A DNA stretch of 64,000 nt from Nocardioides xinjiangensis (GTDB lineage: Bacteria; Actinomycetota; Actinomycetes; Propionibacteriales; Nocardioidaceae): contig NZ_JAFMSY010000001.1 of the NCBI RefSeq assembly GCF_017916455.1, forward strand, positions 1,161,977 to 1,225,976. Direction: 5' to 3'. Numbering within the stretch: the stretch's first letter is position 1; every line of letters begins with the position of its first letter. Under the pieces are notes generated by a model. It did not search any database. It was not told the origin of the DNA and saw only the letters and a program-made list of their open reading frames with translations. The translations under genes were made by a program, and so were the position numbers. This document shows positions 1-8,169 of this stretch, piece after piece.

Positions 1-1
1 C

Positions 2-103
2 AAGCACGCCGACACGATCGAGAAGGCCACCGGCAAGGCGCGCGACGCGCTGGACTCGCTCGACGGCAGGGACGACGACGTCCCGCCCCCGCCCCCGCGC
101 TGA
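2..103 (+). CDS. MT0933-like antitoxin-family protein, C-terminal end only
   Basis: The last 33 codons of a gene that begins before the window, stopping with TGA at 101-103. The visible tail is lysine- and aspartate-rich (KHADTIEKATGKARDAL), followed by an acidic stretch and a run of prolines. This matches the KxADKIDKATDxAKxAL repeat style of the small actinobacterial MT0933-like antitoxin family (PF14013). The family is annotated as antitoxin by homology only, and no toxin partner is visible here. The family call rests on one short motif, so it is tentative. Confidence 0.45.
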   Translation, partial: KHADTIEKATGKARDALDSLDGRDDDVPPPPPR

Positions 104-124
104 CCGGCCCTTAGGTTGGGACGG

Positions 125-655
125 GTGACCGACCGCTTCGCCCTCGTGCCCGCCTCCTACGTCTACCTGCTGCGTGACGGAGCGGGCGGCACGGAGGTGC
201 TCCTGCAGCAGCGGGGCCCGGTCCCGTACATGCCGGGGCACTGGGCCGCCGCGGCCGCGGGGCACGTCGAGCGCGGCGAGACGGCGTACGACGCCGCGCG
301 CCGCGAGGCGGTCGAGGAGCTCGGCATCACCGGGGTCGACCTCGAGTTCGTCCTCACCATGCAGCGCAGCCAGTTCGGCCCGGCGATCGAGGAGCGGGTG
401 GACTGGTTCTTCACCGCTCGGTCGTGGGTCGGCGAGCCGCGGATCGTGGAGACGGAGAAGGCCTCCGCGCTCGGCTGGTTCCCGCTCGACGCGCTGCCGG
501 AGCCGATGGTGCCGCACGAGGCGCACGCCCTGGCACACCTGTCCTCCGGGGTCGGCTACCTCGCCTACGGGTGGGACGCCCGCCCGGGCGGGGGTGGCCC
601 CGGCGAGGCGGTCAGGGCAGGATCCGACGACCGACCCAAGGGAGGGAATCGATGA
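125..655 (+). CDS. NUDIX hydrolase
   Basis: A 176-residue NUDIX hydrolase, expected to cleave a nucleoside diphosphate linked to another moiety; the substrate cannot be read from the sequence. The full NUDIX box GX5EX7REUXEEXGU is present at about residues 46-68 (GHVERGE, then REAVEELGI). I chose GTG at 125 because a TAGGTT -10 box at 112-117 lies 7 nt upstream, the arrangement of leaderless actinobacterial transcripts; an upstream TTG at 116 overlaps that box. The last 25 residues or so are glycine-rich and probably disordered. The stop overlaps the next start (ATGA), so the two genes are co-transcribed. Confidence 0.9.
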   Translation: MTDRFALVPASYVYLLRDGAGGTEVLLQQRGPVPYMPGHWAAAAAGHVERGETAYDAARREAVEELGITGVDLEFVLTMQRSQFGPAIEERVDWFFTARSWVGEPRIVETEKASALGWFPLDALPEPMVPHEAHALAHLSSGVGYLAYGWDARPGGGGPGEAVRAGSDDRPKGGNR

Positions 656-945
656 CCAACGACGACCTGAGCCCCATGCCGACGCCGTTCACCGAGGAGC
701 CGCAGCTGGCACCCGGCGGCGTCGACGCGCTCGAGGACGACCCGGCCGACAACGGCCTGTCCCGCGACCTCGACCCCGACGACAACCCCGCCGTCGACGA
801 CGCCGCCCCCGACGAGATCTCGGAGCCCGACGACAAGTCGCAGGCCCCCGACGGCGACACCTCGCACCAGGAGGTCGGCGAGGCGCCCGGCGAGCCGCGG
901 GCCGGCCAGGAGGCCGAGGACGGGTCGCCGGAGCCGCCCGAGTAG
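652..945 (+). CDS. acidic low-complexity hypothetical protein
   Basis: A 97-residue protein very rich in Asp, Glu and Pro, with no hydrophobic segment, signal peptide or recognisable domain; it is probably intrinsically disordered. The start ATG at 652 has a GGGAGGG ribosome-binding site at 640-646 and overlaps the NUDIX stop codon by 4 nt, which supports a real translated gene in the same operon. I do not recognise a family. Similar acidic tail-like proteins are common in Nocardioides and are annotated as hypothetical. Confidence 0.7.
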   Translation: MTNDDLSPMPTPFTEEPQLAPGGVDALEDDPADNGLSRDLDPDDNPAVDDAAPDEISEPDDKSQAPDGDTSHQEVGEAPGEPRAGQEAEDGSPEPPE

Positions 946-962
946 GCGACCCGGCGAGCGTC

Positions 963-1001
963 GTGGAGGATCCGGGTCACCTGGTGGCTCGGATCCTCCA
1001 C
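963..1001. repeat. GGATCC-type palindrome, copy 1 (bidirectional terminator-like)
   Basis: A 39-bp inverted repeat. The outer arms GTGGAGGATCCG (963-974) and CGGATCCTCCAC (990-1001) pair perfectly over 12 bp, and the inner arms GGTCACC and GGTGGCT pair with two G-T wobbles. It lies between the convergent stops at 945 and 1026. A near-identical, longer copy sits at 14612-14664, also between convergent genes. A shared dispersed element acting as a two-way transcription stop is the simplest reading. Confidence 0.75.
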
Positions 1002-1025
1002 GCTCACGCCGCGTGTGGTCGGGCC

Positions 1026-2105
1026 TCAGCCGAGGTGCTCGCGCCCGATCCGCTCGCCCAGGTCGACCAGCAGTCGGGCGGGCTCGCGGAGGCACGTCGC
1101 GACGTCGGGCTCGAGGTCGGTCAGCGCGTGGGCGGCCGCGAAGCCGGCCCCCGTCACCTGGGCGTCGGTCAGGAGCCGGCGGCCGCAGACCGCGACGACC
1201 GGCGCGCCGACCCGGGCGGCCGCGGTCGCCACGCCCACCGGCGCCTTGCCGCGCAGGCTCTGCTCGTCGAGCGAGCCCTCACCGGTGAGGACGAGGTCGG
1301 CGCCGCGGACCCGATCGGCGAAGCCCAGCAGGTCGAGCATGAGGTCGATGCCCGGTCGCAGCTCGGCGCCCAGCACCGCCACGAGACCGAACCCCACGCC
1401 CCCGGCCGCCCCGGCGCCGGCCTCGTCGCGCCGGTCGGCTCCCGTCGCGAGCGCCACCGCGTCGGCCCAGCGGTCGAGCCGCGCGTCGAGCTCGGCCACC
1501 TGGTCGGGGGTCGCGCCCTTCTGCGGCGCGTAGACCGCGGCCGCGCCGTCCGGGCCGGTCAGCGGGTTGTCGACGTCGCACGCCACGACGATCCGCGTCT
1601 CCGCGAGCGCCGGGTGCAGGCCGCCGAGGTCCACGCCGTCCGCCGAGATTCCGGCTCCGAGCGCGGCCAGCATCCCGGCTCCGCCGTCGGTGCTGGCGCT
1701 GCCGCCGATGCCCACCACCAGCTCGCGGCACCCCGCGTCGAGCGCGGCCGCCACCGCCTCGCCTAGCCCGCGGCTGGTCGCCGTCATGGGCGCGAGGACC
1801 CCCTCCGGGAGCCGTGCCAGCCCACAGGCGTCGGCCATCTCGACGACCGCGGTCGTCCCCCGGCGGGCGTACGCCGTCGTCACCGGCTCCCCGGTGGGTC
1901 CCGCGACGACCACCTCGACCCGCTCGAACCCGCTGGCGACGGCGGCGTCCAGAGTGCCGTCGCCTCCGTCGGCGACGGGCAGGCACTCGATCCGGGCGTC
2001 CGGACGGGCCTTGCTCACGCCGTCGGCGAGGGCCCGCGCCACCTCGTGGGCGGGCAGCGAGCCCTTGAACTTGTCGGGCGCGACCAGCACGCGTGGCTCG
2101 CTCAT
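1026..2105 (-). CDS. garK: glycerate kinase, GarK/GlxK type
   Basis: A 359-residue glycerate kinase of the type 1 (GarK/GlxK) family, which phosphorylates D-glycerate with ATP to 2-phosphoglycerate (some members give 3-phosphoglycerate). Family signatures visible are the N-terminal VLVAPDKFKGS, the PVADGGDGT segment near residue 45, and the central GIGGSASTDGG loop. Length is normal for the family. The start ATG overlaps the stop of the upstream lacI gene (ATGA), so regulator and kinase form one operon. Because that operon faces the sugar-catabolic operon across a shared promoter region, glycerate is a likely end product of the pathway. Confidence 0.93.
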   Translation of the reverse strand: MSEPRVLVAPDKFKGSLPAHEVARALADGVSKARPDARIECLPVADGGDGTLDAAVASGFERVEVVVAGPTGEPVTTAYARRGTTAVVEMADACGLARLPEGVLAPMTATSRGLGEAVAAALDAGCRELVVGIGGSASTDGGAGMLAALGAGISADGVDLGGLHPALAETRIVVACDVDNPLTGPDGAAAVYAPQKGATPDQVAELDARLDRWADAVALATGADRRDEAGAGAAGGVGFGLVAVLGAELRPGIDLMLDLLGFADRVRGADLVLTGEGSLDEQSLRGKAPVGVATAAARVGAPVVAVCGRRLLTDAQVTGAGFAAAHALTDLEPDVATCLREPARLLVDLGERIGREHLG

Positions 2106-3136
2106 GACGGCGGCGGCCCGGAGGAGTCGCGGACGACGAGCTCGGCGTCCACGTGGCGCCGCCGGGGACGGGTCCCCGGCTTCTTGAGCGCGAGCACCAG
2201 CGCCTGCTCCCCCATCTCCCCCATCGGCAGCCGCACGGTGGTGAGCGACGGGGCGAGGTCGCCGGCCACGGCGACGTCGTCGAACCCGGTGACCGACACC
2301 TCCCGCGGCACCGAGACCCCGCGCGCCCGGAGCGCGGACAGCACGCCGATGGCCATGTCGTCGTTGAGGGCCAGCACCGCGGTGACGCCCGGGTGCTCGG
2401 CCAGGATCTGCTCGGCGGCGGCCTTGCCGCCGGCGCGCGTGAAGTCGGTCTCGACCACCGGCACGGCGGCGAAGTCGAGCCCGGCGTCGGCGAAGGCCTG
2501 CTGCAGGCCGGCGAGGCGGTCCGCGACGGTCGTGAGCTGCCGGGAGCCGGCCGCCACGGCGACGCGGCGGTGACCGAGGTCGAGCAGGTGCCGGGCCACG
2601 GCGCGGGCGCCCTCCACGTTGTCGGGCAGCACCGCGTCGACCCCGAGGTGGTGGCGGCCGATGACCGCGACCCGTCCGCCCGCGCGGCGGAACGTTTGAA
2701 GCTCGGCCTTGGCAGGCGCCTGCAGGCTCGGGTCGACCAGTCCCGAACCGGCGATCACGATCGCCCCGACGCGGTTGGCGATGAGCATGCGCAGCTGCGC
2801 GAGCTCCCGCTCGGGGTCACGACCGGTGTGGCAGATCTGCACGGTGAGGCCCTCGCGGGCGCCGACGCCGAGGAGGCCGCTCGCGATCTCGGAGAAGTAG
2901 GGGTCGCCGATCTCGTGGACGACCAGGCCGACCGTCCGCGTGGGGCCCCCGGCCAGGCTCCGTGCGTGCACGTTGGCGACGTAGCCGAGGGTGGACGCCA
3001 CCTCACGCACCCGTTCGGCCACCGTCTCGCTCACGCCGGGGGAGCCCGAGAGGCTGCGCGAGGCGGTGGCGATGGAGACGCCGGCCGCCTCGGCCACGTC
3101 CTGCAGGCGCAGGGTGGCCGCCCGCCTGGTGCTCAT
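2102..3136 (-). CDS. LacI-family transcriptional regulator
   Basis: A 344-residue LacI/GalR repressor. The N-terminal helix-turn-helix and hinge are clear (LRLQDVAEAAGVSIATASRS, residues 10-29), followed by a periplasmic-binding-protein-like effector domain from about residue 65 with the typical GLVVHEIGDPYFSEI opening. The start ATG has a GAGGAG site just upstream. It is divergent from the transporter operon that starts at 3274. The tandem operators at 3213-3236 contain AAGCGCTT, the central CG-step palindrome typical of LacI-family sites, so it probably represses the divergent operon until a pathway sugar binds. The effector is unknown. Confidence 0.93.
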   Translation of the reverse strand: MSTRRAATLRLQDVAEAAGVSIATASRSLSGSPGVSETVAERVREVASTLGYVANVHARSLAGGPTRTVGLVVHEIGDPYFSEIASGLLGVGAREGLTVQICHTGRDPERELAQLRMLIANRVGAIVIAGSGLVDPSLQAPAKAELQTFRRAGGRVAVIGRHHLGVDAVLPDNVEGARAVARHLLDLGHRRVAVAAGSRQLTTVADRLAGLQQAFADAGLDFAAVPVVETDFTRAGGKAAAEQILAEHPGVTAVLALNDDMAIGVLSALRARGVSVPREVSVTGFDDVAVAGDLAPSLTTVRLPMGEMGEQALVLALKKPGTRPRRRHVDAELVVRDSSGPPPS

Positions 3137-3178
3137 GGCTCTCCTCGCTGCCGGTCCCGATTAGACGATATGTGACCC

Positions 3179-3236
3179 TTGCCACACCACCCCGGCTGTG
3201 CCTACAGTACCCGAAAGCGCTTACGAAAGCGCTTAC
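3179..3236 (+). promoter_or_regulatory. promoter with tandem LacI-type operators
   Basis: TTGCCA (3179-3184) and TACAGT (3203-3208) are separated by 18 bp and form a good housekeeping-sigma promoter for the operon starting at 3274. Immediately downstream, the 12-mer GAAAGCGCTTAC occurs twice in direct abutment (3213-3224 and 3225-3236), each with the 8-bp palindrome AAGCGCTT. The operators cover the expected transcription start, so bound repressor would block initiation. Promoter and operators are seen in the sequence; assignment to the adjacent LacI protein is inference. Confidence 0.8.
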
Positions 3237-3273
3237 GCCGCTGAACACGGCATCGCACACCCCGAGGAGTGAC

Positions 3274-4503
3274 ATGTTGGTGAAGACCCCCTACCGCGTG
3301 GCCGGACTCGCGCTGGCGTCCTGCCTGGCGCTGACTGCGTGCATGAGCTCGGGCGCCGGCGGCGACTCCGCCGAGGACGGCGACGGCCCGATCAAGATCG
3401 GCATCTCGCTGCCGCTGACCGGAGACTTCTCCGAGCCCGGCAAGGGCGTGCAGCGCGGCTACGAGGCGTGGGCCGACTACGTCAACGAGAACGGCGGCCT
3501 CCTCGGGCGCGACGTCGAGCTCACCATCCTCGACGACCAGTCCAACGCCGACCGCGTCGCGGCCGACTACGAGAAGCTCATCAACCAGGACGGGGTCGAC
3601 CTCGTCTTCGGGCCCTTCTCCACCCGCCTGGTGGTCCCGGCCGCGCAGGTGGCCCAGGACTACGGCTTCCTCTTCGTGGAGCCGGCCGGTGCCGCCGAGG
3701 AGGTCTTCACCCAGGGCTTCGACAACCTCTTCTACGCCGCCCCGGCCATCGCCGACGACCACTACGACTACCTCGCCGACGCCATCGAGGCGCTCCCGGA
3801 GGCCCAGCGCCCCAAGACCGCCGCCTACGCCGCGATGGACGACCCGTTCGCCATGGGCACCGCCTACGGCCTGAAGTCCCGGCTCGAGGAGATGGGCGTG
3901 GAGACCGTCGTCGACGAGGTCTACCCGCCCAACACCACCGACTTCGGCTCGATCGCGGCGAAGATCGCCGACAGCAATGCCGACGTCGTCGTGGGCGGCA
4001 CGCAGTACCAGGACGCCGTCAACATGATCGTGGCGCTGCAGCAGCTCGACTACCAGCCCAAGATGGCCGCCTTCTCCACCGCGCCGACCAACCCGGAGTT
4101 CCCCGAGGCGATCGGCAGCAAGACCGAGGGCATCCTCTCCCCCACCGGCTACACGCCCGAGGCGGACTACCCCACCAACCAGGAGTTCGTGGAGTACTAC
4201 ACCGAGCGCAACGGCACGCCGCCGGCCGAGGACGAGGCCAACGCCTGGACCACCGGCCAGGTCGTCGCCGCCGCGGTCGAGGCCGTCGAGTGCGCCAGCC
4301 CGGACCCCGAGTGCCAGTCCCAGCTCATCGACTGGCTGCGGGAGAACGAAGTGGAGACCGTGGTCGGCCCGCTGACCTGGGACGAGCAGGGCCGGCCCGA
4401 GGGCGCCCACCTCATCCAGCAGTACGTCGACGGCAAGATCCGCATCGTGCTGCCCGAGGAGGCCGCCGAGGCCGAGCTCATCCTCGAGAAGCCGGCCTGG
4501 TGA
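3274..4503 (+). CDS. HAAT-type ABC transporter substrate-binding lipoprotein
   Basis: A 409-residue type I periplasmic-binding protein (LivK-like), tethered to the membrane as a lipoprotein. A short basic N-terminus and hydrophobic stretch end in the lipobox LTAC with Cys23. The mature part starts with IKIGISLPLTGDFSEPGKG, the signature of the branched-chain amino acid binding family. ATG 3274 is preceded by GAGGAG at 3264-3269. It is the first gene of the LacI-controlled operon and pairs with the two permeases and two ATPases that follow. The downstream sugar enzymes suggest the ligand is a carbohydrate or sugar acid rather than an amino acid; that is inference. Confidence 0.9.
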   Translation: MLVKTPYRVAGLALASCLALTACMSSGAGGDSAEDGDGPIKIGISLPLTGDFSEPGKGVQRGYEAWADYVNENGGLLGRDVELTILDDQSNADRVAADYEKLINQDGVDLVFGPFSTRLVVPAAQVAQDYGFLFVEPAGAAEEVFTQGFDNLFYAAPAIADDHYDYLADAIEALPEAQRPKTAAYAAMDDPFAMGTAYGLKSRLEEMGVETVVDEVYPPNTTDFGSIAAKIADSNADVVVGGTQYQDAVNMIVALQQLDYQPKMAAFSTAPTNPEFPEAIGSKTEGILSPTGYTPEADYPTNQEFVEYYTERNGTPPAEDEANAWTTGQVVAAAVEAVECASPDPECQSQLIDWLRENEVETVVGPLTWDEQGRPEGAHLIQQYVDGKIRIVLPEEAAEAELILEKPAW

Positions 4504-4586
4504 CCTCCGCCCGCCGACCAGCGCCCGGCGCCCGACCAGCTCGGGCCACCCGACCCACCGACGCCCCCGACCGTTAGGCCCCTGCC

Positions 4587-5465
4587 ATGTCCCTGCTCCT
4601 CCAGAGCCTGGTGCTGGGCGTGCTGCTGGGCGGGCTCTACGCCCTCCTCGCAGCCGGCCTCACCCTCTACTTCGGCGTGATGCGCGTGGTGATGATCGCC
4701 CACTCGGCGTTCCTGATCCTCGCCGCCTACCTCGCCTGGTGGTTCACCAGCGAGACCGGCCTCGACCCGCTGCTGTCCCTCGTGCTCACCGTGCCGCTGT
4801 TCTTCGCGATGGGCGTGCTCATGCAGCGGGTGCTCATCAGCCGGCTGCGCCCGGCGACACTGACGATGATGTCGGTGCTGCTGACCTTCTCGATCGCCCT
4901 GGTGATCGAGGGCATGCTGGGCTTCGCCTTCAGCGGCACCCAGCGCCGCATCCGGCTCGACTACGGCGGCGCGAACTTCGAGGTCTTCGGCGCCAACGTC
5001 GCGGTGGTCAAGCTCATCGCCTTCGCCCTCGCCGTCGTCTCGCTCGCCGCGCTCTTCCTGCTCATGAAGAAGACGCAGTTCGGCCAGGCGCTGCGGGCCA
5101 CGATCCAGCACCCCGAGGCCGCCCGCCTCATCGGCATCAACACCGAGCGGGTCGCGGGCTACGGCTTCGGCCTCGGCCTGGCCACGGCGGCGATCGGCGG
5201 CACGGCGCTCGCGCTGGACTCGACGTTCTACCCCTCGCTCCACTGGCACTGGATCGGCCCGCTCATGGCGATCATCGTCGTCGGCGGCCTCGGCAGCATC
5301 CCCGGCGCGGCCATCGCGGCGATGGTGCTCGGCATGGGCCAGGCCCTGCTCCAGATCCCCCTGGGCACCACGTGGGCCCAGACGTTCTTCTACATCGCGT
5401 TGTTCGCCACCCTCATGGTGCGACCGCAGGGATTCTTCGGAGGTCGTCTTGCCCAGCGCTTCTGA
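4587..5465 (+). CDS. HAAT-type ABC transporter permease, LivH-like
   Basis: A 292-residue inner-membrane permease with about eight hydrophobic segments, starting with the typical LLGGLYALLAAGLTLYFGVM of the LivH family. The conserved EAARLIGINTERV cytoplasmic loop, which contacts the ATPases, is near residues 178-190. It follows the binding protein by 83 bp; a TAGGCC hexamer 6 nt before the ATG could be a weak internal promoter. Its 3' end overlaps the next permease by 17 nt. With 5449-6606 it should form the heterodimeric channel. Confidence 0.92.
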   Translation: MSLLLQSLVLGVLLGGLYALLAAGLTLYFGVMRVVMIAHSAFLILAAYLAWWFTSETGLDPLLSLVLTVPLFFAMGVLMQRVLISRLRPATLTMMSVLLTFSIALVIEGMLGFAFSGTQRRIRLDYGGANFEVFGANVAVVKLIAFALAVVSLAALFLLMKKTQFGQALRATIQHPEAARLIGINTERVAGYGFGLGLATAAIGGTALALDSTFYPSLHWHWIGPLMAIIVVGGLGSIPGAAIAAMVLGMGQALLQIPLGTTWAQTFFYIALFATLMVRPQGFFGGRLAQRF

Positions 5466-6606
5466 CACCGTGTCCACGACCGACCGGCGCTCGCGCGGGT
5501 CGGTGGCCCTCAAGGCGGTCGGTCTGCTGGTCCTCGCGGCCGCGGTCCTGTCCTTCCCGTCCGTGGCGGCCAACCCGTTCATCCTCTCGGTGGGCGTGGT
5601 GATCATGAGCTACGCCGTCCTGGCGACCTCGTGGAACTTCGTCGGCGGGTTCACCGGCTACATCTCCCTCGGCCACGCGGCGTACTCCGGCCTCGGCGGC
5701 TACGCCACCGGCCTGCTGGTCATCCACACCGGGGTCAATCCCTGGCTCGGGATGCTGCTCGCCGGACTGGCCGTCGCCGTGCTCGCGGTCCCGATCGGCA
5801 TCGCCAGCCTCCGGGTGCGTGGCGCGTCCTTCGTGATCGTCTCGATCGCCCTCGTGCTGATCCTGCTGCTGGTCTTCCAGTCGTGGGGCTCGTTCACCGG
5901 TGGCTCCAACGGCCTGCGCGTGCCGCGGCCCTTCGGCCCCGAGGTGCTGCGGCCCGAGCAGCACGAGCGGTTCTTCTACCTCCACGCGGCCCTGCTGGCC
6001 GTCGCGCTGCTCACGTGGTGGCTCATCGACCGCTCGCGCTTCGGCATGGGCCTCAAGGCCATCCGCGAGGACGAGGACAAGGCGCAGGCCCTCGGCGTCC
6101 CGACGTTCACCTACAAGCTCATCGCGTTCGTGGTGTCGGCGTTCTTCACCGCCCTCGGCGGCGGGTTGTACGCCCTGTGGTTCGGCTTCCTCGACCCGAT
6201 CTTCCAGTTCTCGATCCTGGTCGGCTCCTACATGGTGCTGATGAGCCTGCTCGGCGGCATCCGCAGCCTGTTCGGACCGTTCCTCGGGGCGGTGATCGTG
6301 GGCTACGCCGTGGAGTACTTCAAGAACCAGTACGGCGACACGCAGTTCCACCTCGTCGCCATGGGCCTGCTCCTCGGCCTGGTCGTGCTGTTCATGCCCG
6401 ACGGGATCATCCCCGCCGCGACGAACCTCGTCGACCGGTTCCGGCCGCAGAAGACGTCGATCCGCGAGGTCACCCAGGCCGAGCTCGCCGAGCAGCGGCG
6501 CACGGCCGGCCCGGAGGCCGCCCAGGCCGACCAGCAGGCGCGGACCGACGACGGCACCGACATCCCGACCAGCGACAGCACCGTCACCGAAGGAGCCCGC
6601 TCATGA
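5449..6606 (+). CDS. HAAT-type ABC transporter permease, LivM-like
   Basis: A 385-residue permease of the LivM family with about ten hydrophobic segments and the characteristic SWNFVGGFTGYISLGHAAY region near residues 60-80. The start is TTG at 5449, inside the end of the previous gene, chosen because GGAGGT lies at 5439-5444; a GTG at 5470 is the alternative and lacks a visible ribosome-binding site. The C-terminal 50 residues or so are hydrophilic and rich in Ala, Gln and Asp, longer than usual. The stop overlaps the next start (ATGA). Confidence 0.92.
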   Translation: MPSASDTVSTTDRRSRGSVALKAVGLLVLAAAVLSFPSVAANPFILSVGVVIMSYAVLATSWNFVGGFTGYISLGHAAYSGLGGYATGLLVIHTGVNPWLGMLLAGLAVAVLAVPIGIASLRVRGASFVIVSIALVLILLLVFQSWGSFTGGSNGLRVPRPFGPEVLRPEQHERFFYLHAALLAVALLTWWLIDRSRFGMGLKAIREDEDKAQALGVPTFTYKLIAFVVSAFFTALGGGLYALWFGFLDPIFQFSILVGSYMVLMSLLGGIRSLFGPFLGAVIVGYAVEYFKNQYGDTQFHLVAMGLLLGLVVLFMPDGIIPAATNLVDRFRPQKTSIREVTQAELAEQRRTAGPEAAQADQQARTDDGTDIPTSDSTVTEGARS

Positions 6607-7370
6607 CCGCCACCGCGGACGCCGCCCCGGCCCAGCAGACCGCGAGCCTGGCGACCGTCGGCCTGACGAAGAGGTTCGGCGGCGTCACCGCCGTCGACGG
6701 CGCGTCGGTGACCTTCCACCACGGCAAGGTCAACGCGCTGATCGGCCCCAACGGCTCGGGCAAGACGACGTTCTTCAACTGCGTCACCGGGATGATCAAG
6801 CCCGACGAGGGCACGGTGAGCTATCGCGGGGCCGACATCACGGGCAAGGCGCCGCACCGCATCGCCCGCGCCGGCGTGGGCCGCAGCTTCCAGCTCTGCC
6901 GCGTGTTCCCGCGGATGACGGTCATGGAGAACATGCTCGTCGCGGTCCGCTCGACGTCGCTGCGGCGCCAGCTGGCCTCGGCGCGCGACGCCGAGGAGCT
7001 CGACCGGGCCCGCGGCCTGCTGGCCCGCGTCGGCATCGAGCACCTCGAGCACTCGCTGGCCCGCGACATCTCCTACGGCCAGCAGAAGCTCCTCGAGCTC
7101 GCGGGCGTGCTGATGGCCGACCCCGAGACGATCATGCTCGACGAGCCCGCCGGCGGCGTGAACCCGGCGCTCATCGACCGCATCGCCAACCTGGTGCGCT
7201 CGCTCAACGCCGAGGGCAAGACGTTCATCGTCGTGGAGCACAACATGGAGCTGGTCATGGGCCTCTCCGACCACGTCGTGGTCTTCGACCGCGGCCGCCC
7301 CATCTGCGAGGGCACCCCGACGGTCGTGCAGAGCGACCCCCGAGTCCTGGAGGCCTACCTTGGCATCTGA
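6603..7370 (+). CDS. HAAT-type ABC transporter ATP-binding protein, LivG-like
   Basis: A 255-residue ABC ATPase. The Walker A motif GPNGSGKT is at about residues 48-55, a LivG-style signature ISYGQQK follows, and Walker B reads TIMLDEPAGG with the PAGGVNP extension typical of LivG proteins. The start overlaps the upstream permease by 4 nt. It is expected to pair with the following LivF-like ATPase to energise uptake through the LivHM-like channel. Confidence 0.94.
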   Translation: MTATADAAPAQQTASLATVGLTKRFGGVTAVDGASVTFHHGKVNALIGPNGSGKTTFFNCVTGMIKPDEGTVSYRGADITGKAPHRIARAGVGRSFQLCRVFPRMTVMENMLVAVRSTSLRRQLASARDAEELDRARGLLARVGIEHLEHSLARDISYGQQKLLELAGVLMADPETIMLDEPAGGVNPALIDRIANLVRSLNAEGKTFIVVEHNMELVMGLSDHVVVFDRGRPICEGTPTVVQSDPRVLEAYLGI

Positions 7371-8130
7371 CACCACTCCCCGCGCCTCCGAGCAGTACCT
7401 CCTCGAGCTCGACGACGTCGAGGCCGGCTACGGCCGGGCGGCGCTCGTGCTCCGCGGGCTCACCGTCAAGGTCCCGCCGGCCACCGTCGTGTGCCTCGTC
7501 GGTCCCAACGGCGCCGGCAAGTCCACGGTCCTCAAGGTCGCCAGCGGCATGCTCACCCCGCGCTCGGGCACCATCCGCGTCGCCGGCAAGGACGTCACGA
7601 AGAACTCGCCGCAGCAGATGCTCGCCGCCGGGCTCTCGCACGTCCTGCAGGGCCACAGCGTGTTCAAGGAGATGACGGTCGAGGAGAACGTCCGGCTGGG
7701 CGCCTACTCCGTCAAGGACAAGGGCGAGGTCAACGACCGCATCGACTTCGTCAAGACGCTGTTCCCCGTCGTCGCCGACCGGTGGAACGCGCTCGCCGGA
7801 GCGCTCTCCGGCGGCCAGCAGAAGCAGGTCGAGTTCGCCCGGTCGCTGATGGTCAGCCCCCAGGTCGTGCTGCTCGACGAGCCGTCCATGGGGCTCGACC
7901 CCAAGGCCACCGGCACGGTCTTCGAGCAGGTCGTGCGGATGCGCGACGCCGGCACCGCCGTGCTGCTGGTCGAGCAGAACGCCCGCCGGGCGCTGGAGAC
8001 GGCCGACCTCGGCTGCGTGCTCGACCTCGGCCGCGTCCACATCTCCGGCCCGGCCGACGAGCTGCTGCGCGACCCGCAGCTCGCCGAGCTCTACCTCGGC
8101 GGCCGGCCCGCCGCCTCCCCCGCCACCTGA
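7360..8130 (+). CDS. HAAT-type ABC transporter ATP-binding protein, LivF-like
   Basis: A 256-residue ABC ATPase with Walker A GPNGAGKST (about 48-56), signature LSGGQQK and Walker B VVLLDEPSMGL, matching the LivF group. The start is TTG at 7360, overlapping the end of the LivG-like gene, with TGGAGG at 7348-7353 as ribosome-binding site. It completes a five-component HAAT importer. A 39-bp gap separates it from the oxidoreductase at 8170, so transporter and enzymes are probably one transcript. Confidence 0.94.
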   Translation: MASDTTPRASEQYLLELDDVEAGYGRAALVLRGLTVKVPPATVVCLVGPNGAGKSTVLKVASGMLTPRSGTIRVAGKDVTKNSPQQMLAAGLSHVLQGHSVFKEMTVEENVRLGAYSVKDKGEVNDRIDFVKTLFPVVADRWNALAGALSGGQQKQVEFARSLMVSPQVVLLDEPSMGLDPKATGTVFEQVVRMRDAGTAVLLVEQNARRALETADLGCVLDLGRVHISGPADELLRDPQLAELYLGGRPAASPAT

Positions 8131-8169
8131 CGTACGCCCACCCGACGACCTCGATCGTGAGGACCCACC

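Noticed and set aside
2962..3273. N-terminal extension of the HAAT binding protein through the lacI region
   Set aside because: The frame is open upstream, but it would encode a long basic stretch before the lipoprotein signal and read across the operators. ATG 3274 has a ribosome-binding site and gives a normal lipobox.
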